DNA of 64,000 nucleotides from Rhodobacter capsulatus. GTDB lineage: Bacteria > Pseudomonadota > Alphaproteobacteria > Rhodobacterales > Rhodobacteraceae. Location of the stretch: contig NZ_SWJZ01000015.1 of NCBI RefSeq assembly GCF_005144475.1, positions 18,234 through 82,233 of the forward strand. The letters run 5' to 3'. Shown here one piece after another: positions 56,624 to 64,000 of the stretch; within the stretch, counting starts at the first letter, position 1, and each line of letters begins with the position of its first letter. The notes under the pieces were generated by a model. That model saw only the letters and a list, made by a program, of their open reading frames with translations, searched no databases and was not told the DNA's origin. A program made the position numbers and the translations under genes.

Positions 56624-57218
56624 GCCCGACCGAGGCGAAGGCGGCGGCGATCCGCGGCGCTTTCCACTGCGCGACGGCGCCGGGCGCGGCCCCCGGGCGG
56701 GCGATGTCGATGCCCTCGCCCGGTCCCAGACGCCGGGTCTCGCCGCCCGCCACCACCTCGACGCTGCCGCGCGCGACGAAGATGCCGTAAACGCCTTTCG
56801 ACGGGCCGCAGAAGAACCGCGTGCCGCGCACGCCGATGCGGGCAAAGGCGCTTTGCACGGTCAGATCGAGTTTCGGCAGAGCCTCGGGCCGGTCGAAGAC
56901 CATCGCGCCGCCGATGCTGACCACCCCGCCCAGATCGGCGGTGAAGCGATCGAGGGTGAAGCGCGTTTCGGGGCCAAGGGTGATCTGCGTCGCGGTGAAA
57001 AGCTCCAGCGCCGCGGTCGAGGCGGCCATGGTCGCGATCTCGTCCCCCTCCATCAGCGGATCGCGGGCATGCAGATCGGCACGCAGACCGGCGCGGGTCA
57101 GGCTGGCCTGCCCGGTCAGCGCCCGGGTGGTGCCGATCGCGGGTTGCGCGAAGGCGCCGCGGGGCGCCAGGGCAAGCGCCGCGGGCAAAGACAGCAGAAG
57201 ACGTCGGCTCATCGCCAT
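56613..57218 (-). CDS. FecR-domain periplasmic protein
   Basis: 201 residues. A signal peptide (RRLLLSLPAALALAPRGAFA) precedes a FecR domain (RDPLMEGDEIATMAASTAAL, SAFARIGVRGTRFF, GIFVARGSVEVVAGGETRRL). No transmembrane anchor or anti-sigma domain is present, so it is not a canonical FecI/FecR signalling protein. Its 3' end overlaps the cyclase gene. FecR-only proteins beside CHASE2 cyclases recur in alphaproteobacteria; a partner role for the periplasmic sensor is inference. Confidence 0.85.
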   Translation of the reverse strand: MAMSRRLLLSLPAALALAPRGAFAQPAIGTTRALTGQASLTRAGLRADLHARDPLMEGDEIATMAASTAALELFTATQITLGPETRFTLDRFTADLGGVVSIGGAMVFDRPEALPKLDLTVQSAFARIGVRGTRFFCGPSKGVYGIFVARGSVEVVAGGETRRLGPGEGIDIARPGAAPGAVAQWKAPRIAAAFASVGLTP

Positions 57219-57373
57219 GTGACACCCGTTCGGTTGGTTCCCTGCGGGCCCCCGGCCGGTGCCGCGCGCGATGACGCGGTGCCGCCCCCTTTGCTCGGAT
57301 GTTCCGAAGTGCCCCGCGTCGAGTATGACGCGAAACCGCCGCGGATCAAGCGCCGGGTCTTGCGCCGTCCGGA

Positions 57374-58480
57374 TCAGCGCGCCGCGCGCAGGATCGCCGC
57401 GGGCAATTGGCCCAGCGCCATTTCCTGCCCGACGGCGCCGCGGGCCATCGCCTCCTTCGGCATGCCGTAGACGACGCAGCTTTCCTCGTCCTGGCCAAGC
57501 GTGGTGGCGCCGGTGTCGCGCATCTCGCGCAGGCCGCGGGCGCCGTCATCACCCATGCCGGTCATGATCACGCCGACCGCATTGCGCCCGGCAAAGCGCG
57601 CGACCGAGCGGAACAGCACATCGACCGAGGGCCGGTGCCGCGACACCAGCGGCCCTTCGCGGATCTCGACATGATATTGCGCGCCGCTGCGGGCCAGCAG
57701 CGTGTGCTTGTTGCCCGGCGCGATCAGCGCATGGCCGCGCAAGAGCCGGTCGCCCGGTTTCGCCTCGCTCACGGTGATCGCGCAAAGCCCGTCAAGGCGC
57801 TTGGCGAAAGCGCCGGTGAACAGCTCCGGCATGTGCTGCACGATCACGATCGGCGGGCAGTCGGGCGGCATCGCCTGCAGCAATTCGCGCAGGGCCTCGG
57901 TGCCGCCGGTCGAGGCGCCGATCGCCACGATCTTTTCGGTGGTGTGCAGCATCGCCCCGCTTTCGCGCGGCGGCGCCAGCATCGCATCGGCGCTGAGCTT
58001 CGGCTGCACCGCGCGTTCGCGCATCGGCTGCACCTTGGCCGAGGCGGCCTGCACCAGAACGTCGCGAATCCGCTGCGCGCTTTCGGAGATATATTGCTTC
58101 ACCCCGATCTCGGGCTTGGCGATCACGTCGACCGCCCCCGCCGACATCGCGGCCAGATAGGTCTCGGAGCGGTCGGAGACCAGCGAGGAGCAGATCACCA
58201 CCGGCAGCGGATGCTGCGCCATCAGCTTGCGCAGGAAGGTCAGCCCGTCCATCCGCGGCATCTCGACATCGAGGATGATGACATCGGGCACCATGGATTT
58301 CAGCCGCTCCGCCGCGGCAAAGGGATCGGAGGCCGTCGCCATCACCTCGAGCCGCGGATCGGAGCCGATGATATCGGTCAGGGCTTGCCGCACCACCGCG
58401 CTGTCGTCGACGATGAAGACCCGGACCGGGCGGTCGCCCGGCGGGCGGCGGGTGGAATGCGGATCGGGCATCACGGTCAT
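57374..58480 (-). CDS. cheB: Chemotaxis protein-glutamate methylesterase
   Basis: 368 residues from ATG 58480. A receiver domain ([14 protein letters not shown], phospho-acceptor Asp in [10 protein letters not shown]) is followed by the methylesterase domain with Ser in [11 protein letters not shown], His in [12 protein letters not shown] and Asp in [11 protein letters not shown]. It removes receptor methyl groups or deamidates glutamines, closing the adaptation loop. It is last of the che operon here, 3 nt after cheR. Confidence 0.95.
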   Translation of the reverse strand: MTVMPDPHSTRRPPGDRPVRVFIVDDSAVVRQALTDIIGSDPRLEVMATASDPFAAAERLKSMVPDVIILDVEMPRMDGLTFLRKLMAQHPLPVVICSSLVSDRSETYLAAMSAGAVDVIAKPEIGVKQYISESAQRIRDVLVQAASAKVQPMRERAVQPKLSADAMLAPPRESGAMLHTTEKIVAIGASTGGTEALRELLQAMPPDCPPIVIVQHMPELFTGAFAKRLDGLCAITVSEAKPGDRLLRGHALIAPGNKHTLLARSGAQYHVEIREGPLVSRHRPSVDVLFRSVARFAGRNAVGVIMTGMGDDGARGLREMRDTGATTLGQDEESCVVYGMPKEAMARGAVGQEMALGQLPAAILRAAR

Positions 58481-58483
58481 CAC

Positions 58484-59389
58484 CTAGTCCTTTCGGAAAA
58501 CCGCCGTGCCCGCGGGGGTCAACCCCTCGGGCAGGCTGCGCAGATTGTCGGAATGGCCCAGAAGCAGGTAGCCCCCCGGCCGCAAGCATTGCATGACGTT
58601 GCGGATCGCCCGGATCCGGTCCTCGGCGGTGAAGTAGATCAGCACGTTGCGCAGGAAGATCACATCGGCAAGCGGCACCTGCCCTTCGAGCTTCCCGAGC
58701 AGGTTGGCCGCGCTGAAATGCGCGCGGCTGCGCAGCGCCGGGGCGATCCGGTAGACGCGCTGTTTCGGCGAAATCCGCGCCCCGGGTTTCGAGCGCAGCA
58801 GATAATCCGAGCGCAGGTCGATCGAGAGCCCCGACAGCTCCGACGAGGAATAGATGCCCAGTCGCGCCTTGCGCAGGATGGCGGCGGAAATGTCGGTGCC
58901 GACAAGCCCCCAGCGCAGGCCGCCCTGCACCTTGTGGCTGTAGCGATCCAGCACGATGCCCGCCGACCAGAGTTCGAGCCCCGAAGAACAGGCGGCGCTC
59001 CAGACGACAAGCGGATGCGCCCGCCCGGCACCGGCCTCGACCAGCTTTGGCAGACCGACCGTGTCAAGCCAGTCGTAATGCGCCTTTTCCCGGAAGAAGC
59101 TGGTGGTGTGGGTCGCAAGGCTCTCGACCAGGCGCTGGATCTCGGCGGGCCCCTCGGGGCTTTGCAGATGCGCCAGATACTGATCGTAATCTTCCAGCCC
59201 CAGTTCCGTCACCCGCCGGTCGAGCCGGTAGGAGATGAACTGCGTGTTCGAAGGGTCGATCCGGATCCCGGCTTCCGCCTTCAGGATCCTCACGAGTTCA
59301 CGCGCCGCCACCGTGCTCATCGGCACGGAGGGTTGTGTCAGCATGTCGGCATAGTCCTGAGAGGTCGGGCGCAAGGCGATCTCCGTCAC
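58484..59389 (-). CDS. cheR: Chemotaxis protein methyltransferase
   Basis: 301 residues. The start is GTG 59389, which overlaps the cheW stop (GTGA); a longer frame to 59512 would run back into cheW. SAM-binding region VVWSAACSSGLELWSAGIVL and catalytic-domain segments THTTSFFREKAHYDWL, FLRNVLIYFTAEDR and LLGHSDNLRSL are typical. It methylates MCP glutamates using SAM. Confidence 0.93.
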   Translation of the reverse strand: MTEIALRPTSQDYADMLTQPSVPMSTVAARELVRILKAEAGIRIDPSNTQFISYRLDRRVTELGLEDYDQYLAHLQSPEGPAEIQRLVESLATHTTSFFREKAHYDWLDTVGLPKLVEAGAGRAHPLVVWSAACSSGLELWSAGIVLDRYSHKVQGGLRWGLVGTDISAAILRKARLGIYSSSELSGLSIDLRSDYLLRSKPGARISPKQRVYRIAPALRSRAHFSAANLLGKLEGQVPLADVIFLRNVLIYFTAEDRIRAIRNVMQCLRPGGYLLLGHSDNLRSLPEGLTPAGTAVFRKD

Positions 59390-59922
59390 TCGAAATCGAA
59401 CGGCCCGGGCAAGGCCGCCGATCCCGACTGGCCAAGCGCCGCGCGCAGGTCGATCATGTAAACGAGGTCGCCCTCGACCCGGGTCAGCCCGAACATCGCC
59501 CCGGAATTCCACCCCCCCGGCACCGACGGCACCGGATCGACCTCGGCCTCGTCGACCTCGACCACGGTCCGCACCCGGTCGACGACGATCGCGATCGCCG
59601 CCTCGCGGTCGGTCTGCAGGTCCAGGACGATGATCCGGCCGCTGCGATCATCGGCCTGCCGCGACAGGCCCAGCGACTGCGCGATGTCCATCACCGCGAT
59701 CCCCTCGCCGCGCAGGTCGATCATCCCCAGAAGCGCCGCCGTGGCATTCGGCAACGGGGCGATCACCTGATGGTCGAGGATCTCGCGGACATCCGCCACA
59801 TCGGCCGCCAGAACCTGGTTGCCGATGTCGAAGGTCACATAAGCCCGCCGCGTTTCGACCACTTCGGCTTCGACCGGGGGGCGAAACTGTGACGGTTCCT
59901 TGAGAAGCGGGGCGGCAGTCAT
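59386..59922 (-). CDS. cheW: CheW-family coupling protein (first of two)
   Basis: 178 residues with one CheW domain: YVTFDIGNQVLAADVADVRE, LLGMIDLRGEGIAVMDIAQS, IAIVVDRVRTVVEVDEAEVD. It bridges receptors and CheA. It overlaps cheR by 4 nt. The N-terminal 25 residues are an extra tail. Confidence 0.92.
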   Translation of the reverse strand: MTAAPLLKEPSQFRPPVEAEVVETRRAYVTFDIGNQVLAADVADVREILDHQVIAPLPNATAALLGMIDLRGEGIAVMDIAQSLGLSRQADDRSGRIIVLDLQTDREAAIAIVVDRVRTVVEVDEAEVDPVPSVPGGWNSGAMFGLTRVEGDLVYMIDLRAALGQSGSAALPGPFDFE

Positions 59923-60030
59923 CCGGAGATCCCTTTCGTTTCTGGAAAATTCCCCGGCGGCCGGACCGCCCGGAGGAAACCTGCCCGGACCATGGCGGGC
60001 CGGGCAGCGCGTCGGGCAAAGCCCATCGTG

Positions 60031-62232
60031 TCAGATCTTCTCGAAGTCGGAGTCGTCGATATCATCTTCCGACAGATCAAGGGCAAAGCCGCCGTTGCGG
60101 GTGCCCGCCGCCACGCGCGTCTTGCGACGGCTGGCCGGAGCCGCGGCGGGGGTTTCGTGCCGCGCGGTGCGGGCCCAGGCGGCATCCTTGGCGCGTTCGG
60201 CCCGATCGGAGCGATCGGAACGGCCGGGCTGCCCCTGCACCTTGAAGAAGCCGATCACGTCATGCAGCTGCTCGGACTGGCTCGCCAGTTCCTCGGAGAC
60301 CGAGGCGGCTTCGGTCGAGGCCGAGGCGTTGCGCTGGATCACCGTGTCGAGCTGGCGGATCGCCAGGTTGATCTGATCGGCGCCGGTGTTCTGCTCGCGC
60401 ATCGCGGCCGAGATCTCCTGCACCAGATCGGCGGTGCGCTGGATCGCCGGAACCAGTTCGCCCAGCATGTCGCCGGCATTGCGGCTGACTTCGACCGACC
60501 GGCTCGACAGTTCGTTGATCTCGCGCGCCGCCTGCTGGCTGCGTTCGGCGAGCTTGCGCACCTCCGAGGCCACCACCGCGAAGCCGCGGCCATGCTGACC
60601 CGCCCGCGCCGCTTCCACCGCCGCGTTCAGCGCCAGAAGGTCGGTCTGACGGGCGATTTCCTGGATGATGGTGATCTTGTCGGCGATCGTCTTCATCGCG
60701 CCGACCGCCTCGTCCACCGCCTTGCCGGTGTCGATCGCCCGGCTCGAGGCCTGGGTGGCAATCTTTTCGGTCTGCGCGGCATTGTCGGCCGATTGACGGA
60801 TGTTCGCCGTCATCTCTTCCATCGCCGAGCTGGCCTGTTCCGCCGCCGCCGCCTGTTCGGTGGCGCCCGAGGACAGATCCTCGGCAGTCGCGCTCATCGC
60901 ATGGGCCCCGGCCGAGACGCTTTGCGACGAGACATGCATGTCGATCACGATCTCCTGCAGCTTGCCGATCATGGTTTCGAGCGCGATGCCGAGCGAGTCG
61001 GCCTCCGAGCGGCGCTTGATGTTCACCGTCAGATCGCCGCGCGCGATCGCATCGGCCACGGTGGCCATGCCGTCAAGCGCCACCGTCATCTCGCCCAGCG
61101 CCTGCATCAGCTCGCCGATCTCGTCCTTCGAGGTGACGCGGGTATCGACCTTCAGATCCCCTTCGGCGACCTTGCGGGCCACGCTCACGGCGCGGCTCAT
61201 GCCGCGGCTGATGCCGATCAGGATCAGCGTCGAGGCGATCAGCGACCCCAGAACCGCGATGCCGGAAATCGTCAGGATCAGGGTCTTGCTGTTGGCATAG
61301 CTGGCGTTCAGCTGGTCTTGCGACTGGCGCATCGCGGTGCTGGCAACCTGCGAGACCTTGTCGAGCAGACCATAGAGCTGCGCAAGTTCATCCTTCAACT
61401 TGCCCCGCATGAGCACCGCGGCCTTGCCTTCGGTATTGGCGAGGGTCAGCTTCTCGAGTTCATCGTTGATCGAGAGGTAATCCGCCACGATGACCTTGAT
61501 CGCAGTCACCTCGGTCGGGAACCGCGTGCCCATCATCGTGTCAAGCTCGTCCACAACCTCCGTGAGGGCGGCGCGCAGCTTCTCGACCTCGCCCAGCTTG
61601 GTCGCCGTGCCCGCGTCGCTGCTGTCCATGATCGCAAGCGCATTCATCGTCGCGATTTCCATGATCGCGCGTTCGACCTGCATGACCTGCATTTTCGCCA
61701 CATCGGCGGGAACCGGCAGAACCGGGGCCCGGGCCAGGGCGTCGTGCAGCGCGTCGATCGCGATGTCCATTTTCTTCAGATCGTCATAGGACGGCCCCTG
61801 GAAGAGCACCTTGGCCTTGGCAACCGTGGCCTGGCGCGACAGCGTCAGCAGTTCATTGCGGGTCTCGGCCACCAGCTTCACCTGCGCATCAAGCGCGGTC
61901 AGCTCCGCTCCGAGAGCCCCTTCGTCCAGCGCGCGCATCTCCTCGACGATCTTCGTCCGCTCGCCCCGGTCGGCGGCAATGCCATCTTCCAGCGCCTGCA
62001 TGTCGGCCTCGGTCTCCGTGGCGATATGCTGCAGGGTCTTGATGTCGGAATTGGCGTAGCTGTCCTTCAGCATCACCGAAAGCGTCTGGATGCGCGCCTG
62101 AACATTCGCCATCCGGTTCGCATCGGTGTTGGAGGATTTCAACGAGGACAGCCCTATCCAGGATATGGCTGCCAGCAGGATCAGCACCAACCCGAAGGTG
62201 GCCATCAGCTTGGCCTTGATTGTCAGCTTCAT
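60031..62232 (-). CDS. Methyl-accepting chemotaxis protein
   Basis: 733 residues. Helix 1 is [20 protein letters not shown]; a helical sensory region (about residues 30-315), probably of the four-helix-bundle type, follows; helix 2 is [24 protein letters not shown]-type linkers follow ([20 protein letters not shown], and a second [20 protein letters not shown]). The signalling hairpin tip is [20 protein letters not shown] with [20 protein letters not shown]. The C-terminus is Arg/Asp-rich ([13 protein letters not shown]) and lacks an NWETF pentapeptide for CheR/CheB docking. Ligand unknown. Confidence 0.93.
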   Translation of the reverse strand: MKLTIKAKLMATFGLVLILLAAISWIGLSSLKSSNTDANRMANVQARIQTLSVMLKDSYANSDIKTLQHIATETEADMQALEDGIAADRGERTKIVEEMRALDEGALGAELTALDAQVKLVAETRNELLTLSRQATVAKAKVLFQGPSYDDLKKMDIAIDALHDALARAPVLPVPADVAKMQVMQVERAIMEIATMNALAIMDSSDAGTATKLGEVEKLRAALTEVVDELDTMMGTRFPTEVTAIKVIVADYLSINDELEKLTLANTEGKAAVLMRGKLKDELAQLYGLLDKVSQVASTAMRQSQDQLNASYANSKTLILTISGIAVLGSLIASTLILIGISRGMSRAVSVARKVAEGDLKVDTRVTSKDEIGELMQALGEMTVALDGMATVADAIARGDLTVNIKRRSEADSLGIALETMIGKLQEIVIDMHVSSQSVSAGAHAMSATAEDLSSGATEQAAAAEQASSAMEEMTANIRQSADNAAQTEKIATQASSRAIDTGKAVDEAVGAMKTIADKITIIQEIARQTDLLALNAAVEAARAGQHGRGFAVVASEVRKLAERSQQAAREINELSSRSVEVSRNAGDMLGELVPAIQRTADLVQEISAAMREQNTGADQINLAIRQLDTVIQRNASASTEAASVSEELASQSEQLHDVIGFFKVQGQPGRSDRSDRAERAKDAAWARTARHETPAAAPASRRKTRVAAGTRNGGFALDLSEDDIDDSDFEKI

Positions 62233-62253
62233 GATCGTCTCACTTTGTTCGGT

Positions 62254-62736
62254 TCAAGCCGCCTGTTCGGGACGGAAGAGGTTTTCGGGATCGAGGAGGA
62301 GGATGAGATCGTCGCCGCGCCGAAGCGCGCCGGTGACATAATTCGAAGGCCAGGGAGAGCCGTTTTCCGGCAGCGATTCGATCGCGCCCGGGTCGATGTC
62401 GATCACCTCCTGCACCTCGTCGGCCAGCATCGCGAGGCGGAACGACTCGGCGCCAAGGGTGATGTCGAGCACCACCACCCGGCCTTCGTTGGCGGCGTGG
62501 ACCGGCATCCGCAGCCGTTGCCGGACATCGACCAGCGGCACGACGGCGCCGCGCACGTTGATCAGCCAGGGCGCGAAGCTCGAGGCGCGGGGCACCCGGG
62601 TGCGCGGGATCGGGTCGATGACCTCGTGCACATGGGTGACCGGGATCGCCAGGGCCTCGCCGCAGACGCGGATGATCAGCGCGATCGAATTGCTGTCCTC
62701 CTCGGCAAGGACGGTGGCGGCGGAAGATTGTGTCAT
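62254..62736 (-). CDS. CheW-family coupling protein (second)
   Basis: 160 residues from ATG 62736. One CheW domain: LIIRVCGEALAIPVTHVHEV, WLINVRGAVVPLVDVRQRL, RLAMLADEVQEVIDIDPGAI. It lies 10 bp after cheA and 21 bp before the MCP gene. Two CheW proteins in one operon suggest distinct receptor or kinase couplings. Confidence 0.9.
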   Translation of the reverse strand: MTQSSAATVLAEEDSNSIALIIRVCGEALAIPVTHVHEVIDPIPRTRVPRASSFAPWLINVRGAVVPLVDVRQRLRMPVHAANEGRVVVLDITLGAESFRLAMLADEVQEVIDIDPGAIESLPENGSPWPSNYVTGALRRGDDLILLLDPENLFRPEQAA

Positions 62737-62746
62737 GGGCGCCTCC

Positions 62747-64000
62747 TCAGGCCGCAAGGCTGATGCCGGTGCCGCCCAGACGGCGCAGCAGCATCGCCAC
62801 ATCGAGGATCAGCGCCACCGTGCCGTCGGCAAGGATCGTCGCGCCGGCGAAATCGTCGAGATCGGCGTGATAGGCACTCATCGGTTTGATCACGGTCTGG
62901 TGCTGGCCGAGGATGTCATCGACCACGAGCCCCATCCGCTCGCCCTCGGCACGCACGATCACCACGCGACGGCGGCCGTCGTTTTCGACCGTGCCCTCCA
63001 GCGCATCGGCCAGATCGACGAAGGGCACCAGATGGTCGCGGATCCGCAGCATCCGCCGCCCGCTGTTGCGCGTCAGTTCGGTGACGTCGAATTCGACGCA
63101 TTCCTCGACCGCGATCAGCGGCAGCACGAAGACATCGGGGCCAAGCCGCACCAGCAGACCGTCGATGATCGCCAGGCTGAGCGGCAGGCGCAGCGTCAGC
63201 CGCGTGCCCTCGCCCCTGCGCGAGGTCACCTCGACGGTGCCGCGCAGCCCGGTGATGGCCGACAGGACCGCATCCATGCCGACGCCGCGGCCGGAGACCG
63301 AGGAGACTTTTTCGGCGGTGGAAAAGCCGGGCGCGAAGATCATCTGCGCCAAGGCCGCCTCGCTCGGGCGGGCCTCGGCGGTCAGAAGACCGCGTTCGAT
63401 CGCCTTGAGCCGGATCCGTTCGTGATCAAGCCCGCGGCCGTCATCCTCGATCACGATGACGATCTCGCCCGCGTCCTGCGACGCGGACAGCCGCACCCGG
63501 CCCTGCGCCGGTTTGCCCGCGGCCAGACGATCTGCGGCAGCTTCGATGCCGTGATCGGCCGAGTTGCGAATCATGTGCACGAGCGGTTCGCTGAGCCGGT
63601 CGAGCACGTTCTTGTCGATCTCGGTCTCGCCGCCGTCGGTAACAAGGACGACGTCCTTGCCCAGTTCGGTCGACAGATCGCGCACCACGCGGCGGAACTT
63701 GCCGAAGACCGTCTCGATCGGCAGCATCCGCACCGACAGCGTGGTGTCACGCAGGCCGGTGACCAGACGGTGCACCTCTTCGACCAGACCCTCAAGCGTC
63801 GCATCGCCCAGCCGTGCCGCGGTCTGATTCAGCCGGGCCTGGGCGATCACCAGCTCGCCGAGCTGATCAAGGATCGAATCGAGCTTGGCCGAGGGCACGC
63901 GCACGGTGTCCTGTCCCGCCATCGTCTGCGCCCGGGGCGCGGAGCGCGGCGGGGCCGCAGGCGCCGCGGCGGCGGCGGGCGGGGCGGCGGAGGTCTCGGC
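62747..64000 (-). CDS. cheA: Chemotaxis histidine kinase CheA (partial, 5' end beyond the window)
   Basis: The visible 417 codons run from an Ala/Pro-rich linker (SAAPPAAAAAPAAPPRSAPR) to the stop. P3 dimerisation (AKLDSILDQLGELVIAQARL), P4 kinase with N-box HMIRNSADHGIE, DDGRGLDHER and SSVSGRGVGMDAV, and P5 CheW-like domain (IDGLLVRLGPDVFVLPLIAV) are complete. The P1 phosphotransfer and P2 domains lie beyond position 64000; the frame remains open to the edge. No cheY is visible in the window. Confidence 0.93.
   Translation of the reverse strand, partial: AETSAAPPAAAAAPAAPPRSAPRAQTMAGQDTVRVPSAKLDSILDQLGELVIAQARLNQTAARLGDATLEGLVEEVHRLVTGLRDTTLSVRMLPIETVFGKFRRVVRDLSTELGKDVVLVTDGGETEIDKNVLDRLSEPLVHMIRNSADHGIEAAADRLAAGKPAQGRVRLSASQDAGEIVIVIEDDGRGLDHERIRLKAIERGLLTAEARPSEAALAQMIFAPGFSTAEKVSSVSGRGVGMDAVLSAITGLRGTVEVTSRRGEGTRLTLRLPLSLAIIDGLLVRLGPDVFVLPLIAVEECVEFDVTELTRNSGRRMLRIRDHLVPFVDLADALEGTVENDGRRRVVIVRAEGERMGLVVDDILGQHQTVIKPMSAYHADLDDFAGATILADGTVALILDVAMLLRRLGGTGISLAA

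Noticed and set aside
59992..62763. A 923-codon open frame antisense to the MCP gene
   Set aside because: Composition typical of antisense GC-rich frames; the MCP on the other strand is unambiguous.

Overview
The window is GC-rich DNA from an alphaproteobacterium, most likely a purple non-sulfur member of the Rhodobacteraceae close to Rhodobacter capsulatus. I infer this from codon use, the glyoxylate-bypass pair next to a ScfR-type regulator, the cobalamin-riboswitch-controlled class III ribonucleotide reductase, the AppA-like degenerate BLUF protein and the alphaproteobacterial che cluster. No rRNA, tRNA or CRISPR array was seen. Almost all of the sequence is coding, and many genes are translationally coupled through ATGA or GTGA overlaps.

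Layout. 0-1.3 kb: a decayed CoA-transferase fragment, then a COG0523 metal GTPase behind a perfect Zur-like palindrome. 1.35-6.3 kb: a ScfR/RamB-type regulator divergent from malate synthase (aceB) and isocitrate lyase (aceA). 6.4-11.1 kb: two divergent cobalamin riboswitches; one faces an AppA-like BLUF/B12-fold protein, the other an anaerobic RNR operon whose glycyl-radical domain is a separate 62-residue ORF between nrdD and nrdG. 11.1-16.7 kb: a second ScfR paralogue divergent from a thioesterase and prpD-prpC-prpB (2-methylcitrate cycle). 16.7-23.1 kb: a Rieske monooxygenase and its reductase (GbcAB-like) behind a third cobalamin riboswitch, then methionine synthase split into two overlapping ORFs. 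23.1-24.6 kb: a scar of IS3 and DUF3320 remnants, then a complex I accessory protein (NDUFS4 family).

24.6-31.7 kb: uvrB, UDP-glucose dehydrogenase, a tiny secreted protein and yjbH-yjbF (exopolysaccharide functions). 31.8-39.9 kb: a six-gene operon (TRAP transporter dctQMP, glutamine-synthetase-like ligase, aldehyde dehydrogenase, Fe-type alcohol dehydrogenase) with a divergent RpiR regulator. This set could form an amino-alcohol degradation route through gamma-glutamyl intermediates. 40-43.9 kb: a four-gene ABC importer whose upstream region shares a 17-bp element with the rpiR/TRAP promoter. 44.2-52.1 kb: an ABM-domain protein, a degenerate RAYT with a nearby large palindrome, NAD synthetase, an exported MORN-repeat protein, an orphan histidine kinase, and leuA with a leucine-rich leader peptide. 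52.2-57.2 kb: an RTX protein, a Crp/Fnr regulator coupled to a CHASE2 adenylate cyclase, and a FecR-domain protein. 57.4-64 kb: a chemotaxis operon (cheA, cheW, mcp, cheW, cheR, cheB) running off the right edge.

The recurring theme is carbon and cofactor economy. Acetate and propionate assimilation are handled by paired regulators. B12 status controls three separate transcripts (alternative RNR, AppA-like protein, betaine-type demethylase) and sits beside B12-dependent MetH. The least conventional items are the in-trans glycyl-radical domain, the riboswitch-controlled AppA-like protein, the riboswitch in front of a Rieske demethylase, the putative gamma-glutamyl amino-alcohol pathway with a shared RpiR site, and the Crp-cyclase-FecR-RTX module.
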